Made by a program: the position numbers and the translations under genes | Part shown: in pieces, positions 55,461 to 64,000 of the stretch | How the letters are laid out: every line of letters begins with the position of its first letter | Position numbering within the stretch: the stretch's first letter is position 1 | Assembly: GCA_950295325.1 (NCBI GenBank) | Contig: OX485803.1 | Span: 32,727,554 to 32,791,553, forward strand | DNA from: Polytrichum commune | Lineage: Eukaryota; Streptophyta; Polytrichopsida; Polytrichales; Polytrichaceae | DNA length: 64,000 bases | Direction of reading: 5' to 3' | The notes under the pieces: model-generated | What the model was told of the DNA's origin: nothing | Seen by the model: only the letters and a program-made list of their open reading frames with translations | Databases searched by the model: none

Positions 55461-58400
55461 TTGCTTTGCTCCGATGTTCAAATGGAAGATGAACATATGT
55501 ATGATGAACTATGATGATCATTTGAGATGTTTCAACGAAACGTTAACAAATTGACAATGAATGTCAAGTGTAAAAAAGTCATGCATTCATAGCAGATGAC
55601 CTTACATGACATGTTCAAACAATAAAGTATGAACCTTGATTTTTATCAAAAAAATTGCGCACTTAACCAAGATGCGTACTTAAACGGGTGCGTACTTAAG
55701 CAGAAGATTACTATAGATATTTTCCGCCTGTGGTCATCTACTTACACTAGGGACCGATGAATGGGGAGAACCGGCAATTCCTTACAAATGAACTGACTAT
55801 TATGAACCAAAACCGAGTATAAAAGGGAGTAACTAGATGGACATCCAATTAATTACGGGAAGAAACCGGATATCAACCAGTCTTCATTTTGAATAACTAG
55901 CGGGTGAACTAACTAAGCCTCAAATATTAAATGTCCCCTTGAGGGTATTGGCAGATACCAGCCAACCCTCAAGGGTATGGACCAGAATTTAGCCATGTAT
56001 GAGGAGGGTGATCAAGGGAAAAGTACTCCCCTCCCCCCGCCATTTTTTGATTCATTCTCCTCTCCGCTCCTCTCTCAAGCATGGAAGCCTTTGCAGCTTT
56101 CCCTTTCATATTTTCTTCCCTCTACCGATGTTTCATTTCACCACTCCCTAATGTCCGCTTCCACATCCCCATTCATTGCCACCATAAATCAATGATCTCA
56201 AGAGTAACTCATCGGAAACTCATAGTTGAGTATACATCATCATTTGTGAATAAAAAATGCTCATATTGAGTTGCAGCAGATGCAAGATGATCGATTGATT
56301 CACTTTGAAGCGAGCGAGTAGATAGCAGATCGATGCCTCTAGAGCCATCTGAAACGGGAGGCAGGTAAGTGGACTCTCTTCGCATGGTTAGTTGGTTGCT
56401 CTTAAGAAAACTTGGAGGATTGCCTCATCAGCTCATTTGTAGTTGAGTTGTTGCTTGTGATCAGTATCGTTGAGTACAGACATCATTTATGAATCAAGAA
56501 CATTTATATTGGATTGCAGCAGTGTCTGAGGAGCTTTTTGGACATAATTGCTTAAATCCTAGTGTTCCCAAGTCCAACCAGTTACATGTTGTGATCTTTT
56601 GGCTTTTCTTTGTTGATTTGAAGTATATATTTGAAGTATATCTTCCTCTACAACGATCAGTAAGTTTCCTGCAGTCTTGAATTTTGAGCCGGTGGTTTCT
56701 CAAACTCAACCGGTTCATCTGTAACTAGATGTTGGTTCTCCCCATTCATTGGATTGCAACAAATGCAAGAGAAACTCTTGAAATGCAGGTACGTAGCAGA
56801 GGCATCCAATAAAGCCTTCTGAGTTGGGTCGCATGGAGTTCGACTCACTTTGGAGCTTGTGACTCAACAATTTCCTCGCCAAGTGGTTTTGTAGAGTCTA
56901 AAGCTATTGCGAAAATTCTTAGATAGTGTGTTCGATGGCATACTTTCAATTTCCATTTTGTGCAACCATCGTTTGCACTATCATTGATAGATTTGCAGTT
57001 GACAGTAATATAGTACAAAGTTGGGTCGGATACAAAGTATTGGATGTTTTATTTGTGATGATTAAGATGTGGGTGAAAATGTGGTGTATTCTGCTTAGCA
57101 ATGCACTTCCTCTACTAGATTTTTGAAAGTATGATGATGGTCTCATATGGATGAATTGTCGCAAAAGTGCCATTTTTTTGCACTTGAAATTTATTATGAT
57201 GGATCATGTGTGCGTGTATTGTTGATTTGGTATGTAGACGAATTAGTTTTACTCCAGATAGTGTCTTGTCAACTGATCAAACAACGGAAGGTTAATAAAA
57301 GATTTCACTTGTTGGGCACAATATATTTTTTCTATCTCGTAACTCCCATTCTAATGAACATAAACATTGAATGTTGTTGAAATCTATAGTGATTGATGTG
57401 GATGATTTGGAAATGTGTTTTATGGCATAGCTCATAATGCTCATAATGTTTGTTAAGAGCATTAATCATTTGAAACGAGCACTATGCTCTTAATCATTAT
57501 GTTAGTTAAGAGTATAATGATGTAGCTTGAATGTATCCGTTATGTGTCTTCATTTTAAGCCCTTCCAGGGCTTAAATTTCAAGATATTTCAGACTCAGAA
57601 CAATTTTATGTTTGGAATGGAAGGTCATTTGGTACATCCCTATTTACTTGGGGATGTGGCATATCCATTGCAACACATCATATTGAAGCCCTTCAATGCC
57701 AAAGCTATGAGGGATCCACACCCAAAAACAAAAACAAAAATAAAAACAAAACACACACACTCTCACACACACACACACATTGAAATGCTTTGGGTTGTTA
57801 AAGAATTTGAACGCACACTTAGAATGTGCAACAAACTTTGTAATTGTTTGTTATATTTTTTATTAAGTTTCTCAAAAACACTAGAAATGAACACGAATTA
57901 TAAAAATTACAAAACAAAAATGACAGTAACATGGACTTGGAGCAAGCACTAACCTTGTCGTCACATAAAAGTGGTGTGTGCCAAAATTAGAGAGATTCGA
58001 TTTTTTTATTTTTTATTTTTTCAATAAAATTACGACATAGTTCTTGGAATTTCAATAAAGTTTTGGCTTTAATTTATTGTATGATGTGCATTGAAATTTT
58101 TTTCTAACTTACAAATTTTTTATCCACCCATGGATAAAAGGGAAACCGATTGGTTAGATGGTGACCACAATTTGTAATAATATATCATGGGGCATGAAAT
58201 TTCATCAACATGTTTGTTGGCTTTCTAAGATTAATTTATGATTCATCAGTTATAAGTTGTTGATGCCAATCATTTAAATGGATTTATGGACCGAATTATA
58301 GGCCCTTGTATCCTTATTCTTAAATTTGTTTGCCTTACTCTCAAGTTTGCTCACATTTGTGTCCTTGCTCTCAAATACGCATAGACATTAAGAACCGTGT

Positions 58401-61400
58401 TTTTTGATTTGCTTCCAGACTTTGCATGTTGTCTTAATTTTGGTTTGAATTTTTAAAGAAAATTAAAAGTTCAAGAGGCTTTGTTTTAGGAATTAATATT
58501 TCTTTGCATCAAATTCCATACGATAATTTTTATGTATACTCCAATATAATGTGTTATGAAAATATACTTGCCCTTGTACAATGAGCACTTGGATCGAGGT
58601 AGCAATGGACTCATGGCATGCAAACTATAGACTTTAGAGAGAATTTGCTTACATCATATTGTAGCATCCAAGCATGCCTACATCAACTTTAGACAAAAGA
58701 TATCTAGGATTTGATGAACATTTTTCAACATCGAATACAACATCATTATATGCTTATACAATATTTTTCTTATTAAACCTCCCACTTGAGTTTGTTTTGT
58801 ATGCTTAAAAATTCATATAAAAATTCTCATATAAAAATTCTCACATCATTTTGTTTTTTATGCTTACATCATATTTTACATATATCCATTCTCATCTCAT
58901 TGACCATTCTATGCTTACATCATATTTTGTATACATCAACTTTCATCTTATTTTGCTTTGAATACTTACATCAAATTTCACATGTAGAACCTCACTTATT
59001 TGCTTTGTGTATATCAAATTTTATGGCCAAATACATGCACTGCGTCAATTTTACGTTATATCATAACTTGTTGCACACAACTCTCACTTGCAACCCTTTA
59101 TATTTACATCTAATTTAATAGTTCATAGTCTAATTTTTATTATAATCTTCTAAACTTATTACTTACAAGAATCTTTGTGCAAAAACATCTTATTTGCATA
59201 ATTTCATGATTAGATTAAATATACTACTATGAAAACTATTCCTTGTAACATTCTAAACTTACATCATATATTCCTTATAATAATGCTCATTTTTCATGTT
59301 TGTATATTTGCATCTTGGATTTTAGATGTATGATTCATACTATGATGAATGTATTTACATAGAATAAGATGTATAACAAAAAATAATAATTGAAATAATC
59401 TTGCATATTTCATTAAAAAAGAACCTAAGTACTACAAATGAGGTATTGGAAATAAGAATTAACATTATGAATATGCAAGACAAAGTGATAATTTTCATTC
59501 ATAAAACTCTAAACTTATAGAACATGGTACAAGCATGGTAAAGTGAACCAAAAAATGCTTAGGTTCTTTAAAACCATAGTTTTTTAGTCAAACACCTAAA
59601 AGTAGTAGAATTTTTTATTTAAAATTTTTTTTTGATGACCTCTATCATTGCGTTAAGTGTTCAAATATTGAAATACGTCATTAAAAATAATGATCAAAAG
59701 TAACTGGCTAGATTTGATTTTGGACGTAAATTTTATGACCTGAACTATTTTAAAGTTGACTTTTTGCCCCCATTCCTTGAATTCATTAAAACCTTGAGAT
59801 CATCATCAAATTTATATATATATATATATATAATCAATTCAGTGTAATTTTATCATAATTTTAAAATTTGAGAATTACTTGTTGAATGTCACCACTTGCA
59901 TGTGCGCGCGCACACACACACACACACACACATTTGTACCATCTTTTAAAATATGTAGGTTGTTTATGAGATTATGTATGTCAACATAAATTGCTTGGCA
60001 TTGTAGATCTATATGTTTTAAAAAAATTGTGATTTTTCTCATAAAATTCAAATTTAGTATATTTTTTGAATCATTTTCACTAAAACTTGTGCAAGGATCA
60101 AGAACTATCCACTTAACCATGTTTACATCCACCAATACAATTTTCAACTAAAAATATAATGTTGACAAGATCTTCTCAAGAACTATCTCTTTTATCAACC
60201 TTGCTTTCTACAATTAACTTACCCATTTCTTCATCTATCCTTGTAAACCGGGTTCCCAGATGCAAAGTAAATTGATAGTTTGTTAGGTACAAGACCGATA
60301 ATTGATTAACCAACGTCTAAAACTCGTAAGTAGCATGGTCCGCCATACATAATCATGTTCTTTTAAGTTGTTTGTAATCCCTTGCATGTTCTTTTATCAC
60401 GCTTGAGTGAAGGACGTCTATGTTCAATTGAACTGTGTATTGCAAAGGTCCCACTCCAAACTCTAAGTCATCTAGGTTTTAGATAATGTATACTCAAAAT
60501 ATTCAAAGTTTCTAATAATATCCTATTATATTTATTGTTACATTTGATCATCATCGCATCTTATATTCTCTCTAAAATTAGATGGTTTACGTTAATTCTT
60601 TCTAAATATTTTGTTATATTTCTATCAACATGAATATGCTTAGAGATTCAAAATAATAATAATTGCTAGTATTGATTTACACATTGACTTATTAATCATA
60701 AGGTGATTTGTATTGGTTTTCAAATATAACTATTGTTTGAGCAATAATGTTTGTGCAAAATAAATGTATGGTGAACAAAAGATGAAAATTATGGCTATAA
60801 CGATACATCATATTCACTTAAATTACATGTTGCATACGTGGACGATTTGCAAAATATATCAAAACAACCACATAGAATTTAAACTCACATCATGGCCCCT
60901 TGCCAACCAATTGATATTCAAAAATTAGCTAGTAATTTATAAAAGCTATGAGAGAACAAAAGGGTTCTACGTGCGAACATGGAGGCGTTTCACCAAAGTA
61001 AGCCCCATTCGAGCCTCTTGATGGATTCATCCAGTTTTTGTTATTAAATGACTTTACTTAAGTGTCACGAATCCCCAATTGTTTTTGAAGATCACTACGA
61101 TGAAGGTCAACGGCAACAATTTCCATGCGGTAAACCTCTTCCCAGAAGATCAACAATGGCCGTTTAAATTGTGAGAGTTTGTTGTTTGTAATCATTCATG
61201 TCATTCAAATCTCAAATTAAAATATAAGGTAGACCCTTAGGACATGTTTATGGCCAGTTATAACATTGCAGTAAATCATGGGCATGCACACATTGATATT
61301 GGCCGTACCTACCCATGTGGGTGCACAAAAGGGGTATTATCTTAACATAGGGGATACAAAACCCATATACGATACTCACTAAATATAGGTACTGAATTTC

Positions 61401-62936
61401 TTCACTTTGTAGATGTACTAGCCTCCTTCTAATCCAATAAGAGATTTATGCCTACATTCAAGATTATGTACATCATGTTTTGGGGTATATGTGTGTTAGG
61501 TATTTCACTATTTACCATTTTCCCAACTTGTGTAGACACTTGACACTATTTCTTACTTATAAGTTTAAACGCATATCATTTTGGTAGCCTATAACTTTGT
61601 ATACATGGTTCTTAATTTACATAGCACACACATCTTATTTTGATGTCAATTATGTCTACACCCCCTAATATGAGTTCCATTTAAATGCATGCAAACCATA
61701 CAAATTCATACTATACGTGCCAAAACAACTTGAAGTATGACACAGTTGGTTGAATTAGATCTTTCATAAGAAAAAAAATACATGCTTAAAAATTGGACAA
61801 TGATGGAACCACCTCTATGAATTTGGAAATAAGGAATTCATGTAAAGTATGCAATTTAGTTTTCTCATAGAGGTTTACATTCATAGTTGCATTCCTCTCC
61901 CATTCCCTTGAGTGACATAATCCAAACCAGATGAGCCTACCATTGCAGACCTCCAAAAATGATCATGGTCAAAAACTTTGCAACAAAGAATAAATATTCA
62001 ATTCATACCAAATATTCCAATATTCAAATGTATAATGAACAATGTTGACACATCAATTTTCAAAGTGTATCCAATTATACAATTCATATTATTTCGTGGC
62101 AATTTAAGATTCAATTGCACTCACTACATCCAATTTCAAAATATACACTTTATTGTACATGGAACTTACCACATGGTGAACACATTAATTTGATATTTTC
62201 ATTCTCAAAACCAATTTTTTTGATTAACATCAAAATCAATTAGTTGAGGTGACCACCAAAATCAGTAGCATCATATGACAACAAGGCAAACCTCATCTTT
62301 TGAACATTGCCCCCCTACTCACATGGAATGCTCGGCAATAAGATCCTTGAAGATATTGGCAAAAGCTTCGCCAAAGTCAGCAAAGCCTATGATCTTGCTT
62401 CTCCATAACACCTGGCACATGAAAGTGTGCCCTTAAAGTTCTTATCTTTCCATGTTATGAGATAAGACAACCCTTTCATAATACAAAATCTTCTCCTGAA
62501 GTAAGAACCCTTGCATTTCCCAGGCCCTCCTACTCTCACTTCATGACATCATCTAGCTGAAAACATGCTTCTCCGCCCTGCTCTTAAATCTTAGATAACA
62601 AGTTCCACCTCTCACTACCTTCTTGTTATTACGACTGTGTTCATCTTTACTTTAAGTGTTGTCATAATTCACTACAACCTTGTTTACTATACACAACTAC
62701 CCTATGTGCATGTCAAACTCAACAAGAATTCATCATCAATTTGTTACCAAAAAGCACCACGTGTCATCATGAGATTGGTTGTTCCAATCTCGTAAAAGAT
62801 GACATGGACAATGGCACACTTGAACGTACGGTACATACAACAAGGTTACAAATTTCGTGCACTGCCCTTAGCAATTTTCCTGTAGCACTGGGGCTCTAAC
62901 TTGGATGTGGGCATTTTCCAACACATTTCCCTTTCC
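55461..62936. other. Long AT-rich interval without recognisable genes
   Basis: Only short, unrelated frames occur. Simple repeats: (CA)n with CT at about 57749-57779, (TA)n at about 59814-59832 and (CA)n at about 59907-59931. A degenerate tandem repeat of about 60 bases (CTTACATCATATTTTRYATA...CATCTCATT) lies at about 58790-59120, with decayed units to 59280. A frame at 57527-57952 and one at 56926-57126 have no family features. Confidence 0.5.
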
Positions 62937-63047
62937 ATGGAAGACTCGGAGATGTCTCTCAGACAGGATGGAGGAAAAAGGTCTGAGCTGGACAGCTTCC
63001 ACCTACGTGGAAGGCGCCAGGTGGACGCTGCCCATAACGCAGTTATG
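62937..63047 (+). CDS. Possible first exon of an unidentified gene
   Basis: A 37-codon stretch from ATG 62937 to a donor TTATG/GTAAAA (63047/63048). It is more G+C-rich and more charged than its surroundings (SLRQDGGKR, HLRGRRQVDAAH). The frame starts MEDSEMSL. No family is recognised. No second exon can be placed before the window ends at 64000, so the gene, if real, continues to the right. Confidence 0.3.
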
Positions 63048-64000
63048 GTAAAAGCCTCTCAAGTTTCCCCTATCTGTCCCCCTTTCACCCTTGCCCCCAT
63101 GCATTCAAATAAGGCTCCCCCACTCTCTGCAACAGTTTTCTCTAGTATGAGCAAACCTTCTCTTCTCCTTCACATTACAAATTCAGGTGAAGTCATTGTA
63201 ATTGAGCAGCATCATCATCATTTGACATGCGTTTCAGCAGGGTCTACATTTCGGCTCAAGAATATTAGTACGTAAGTCATGAGTACCAGCACTGCCTGAT
63301 GAATTTGAAACTGACATATATATTACTTGGGGTGGCCGGCTCCATATATTTTTGGGTTTGACATGCTTAGGGAGGCAGGCAACATGGGCATGATGAGACA
63401 AAATCTTCTTTGGAGCAGAATTCTGAATGTTCATTTTGTTTGGAACAGTTTTGCCATGAATTAAACTTGTGGTGTTGGGGAATTCTTATGTCCTGGTGTG
63501 TGGTCAGCTTCTTGTTGAATGTCTGCAGAAGACTTCATGGAAGTAGAGTTATAAATGAATTTTGAGATGGAGTTGTGAACTACGTGCTCTTCAGTAGGAG
63601 AGCGCGTATCCTCTAACCTGATCGACACAAGTGAGAGATTTACCAGCTACCTATTGTGTGATTGTGTGGTTTTGTTACCGGTCTACTTCTGTTGGTGGTC
63701 TAGTTAGTTGCATGGTGGAGCGAATTTTGGATTCGAGTTTTTTTTTTTTTTTGTTGACGATGAGTGCGTTATGAAGGAGTAACTGCAAACTGTTAAAAGC
63801 TAGCAAGGAGTCGCATGTATGCAAGGTGGGCGTTATATAGACAGCTTTATGGTGAATCGTGGCTTAGAGAGAATGTTTGCTGGGGCGAACGTGTTGTTGT
63901 CCTCTGCATTATACGTCAGCTTTGTCTTTGAAAGTAAATTTTAAATCTTGTAATTGTTGTCAGAATGCAGCCTTTATGTACACAACAAATTATGTAGTGT
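63048..64000. other. Right edge: no feature assigned
   Basis: Contains a T run (63740-63752) and short frames without family features. It could be the first intron or 5' region of a gene lying to the right. Confidence 0.3.

Noticed and set aside
57527..57952. 141-codon open frame with a Lys/His/Thr tract
   Set aside because: The tract is the CA/CT microsatellite; no family features or splice support.
61099..61180. MKVNGNNFH... resembling the end of a retrotransposon polyprotein
   Set aside because: Only a few residues match the FKVNGxR pattern and no gag, protease, polymerase or LTR is nearby.

Overview
The window is nuclear DNA of a land plant. The genes have many introns with GT-AG junctions, long AT-rich introns and much dispersed and foldback repeat. 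A plastid-targeted state-transition kinase (STN7 type) marks it as a photosynthetic plant. A formin with an N-terminal RhoGAP-like domain ahead of FH1-FH2 points to a non-seed plant (moss, liverwort, lycophyte or fern), because that architecture is known from early-diverging lineages. I cannot name the species.

Layout. 1-935: the 3' end of a tRNA(Gly)-like gene, then a 468-bp tandem duplication. 1665-4961 (+): an A-type (CYP71-clan) cytochrome P450 in four exons, interrupted twelve or so bases short of its heme-domain C-terminus by an apparently young CACTA (En/Spm-type) transposon. The element spans 4887-20357 (15,471 bp), has 23-bp perfect terminal inverted repeats and a CCT target duplication, and the displaced P450 C-terminus lies immediately beyond it. 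21640-22247: exon 1 of a second P450 gene, broken by an inverted-repeat insertion. 22.3-26.3 kb: repeats only. 26298-31912 (+): a complete ten-exon branched-chain aminotransferase. 33797-42782 (+): the RhoGAP-FH1-FH2 formin. 42.8-49.2 kb: repeats, including a hAT-like MITE with a perfect 8-bp target duplication. 49172-54109 (-): a complete four-exon STN7-type kinase with two related MITEs in its introns. 54.1-64 kb: mostly AT-rich sequence without clear genes, with a decayed transposase-like fragment and a possible first exon near the right edge.

The CACTA element is the most interesting part. Two gene sets diverge from a 2.8-kb central spacer. To the left (-) runs a seven-exon TnpA-like gene encoding a Transposase_24-like region, a coiled coil, two basic patches, a DUF8039-like C-terminus and, between them, a domain resembling FCP1/NIF HAD phosphatases whose catalytic acids are lost. 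To the right (+) runs the TnpD-type transposase (zinc-finger-like N-terminus, Transposase_21, DUF4218, DUF4216), with a SET-domain reading frame lying between its first two exons. Both genes carry one visible lesion: an extra base at a nine-C run in the TnpA-like gene and an in-frame TAA in TnpD. ATGACT/AGTCAT motifs fill the element's ends, introns and spacers rather than only its ends.

Exon boundaries were assigned by eye from GT-AG sites, reading phase and remembered family consensus. No alignment or database search was run.
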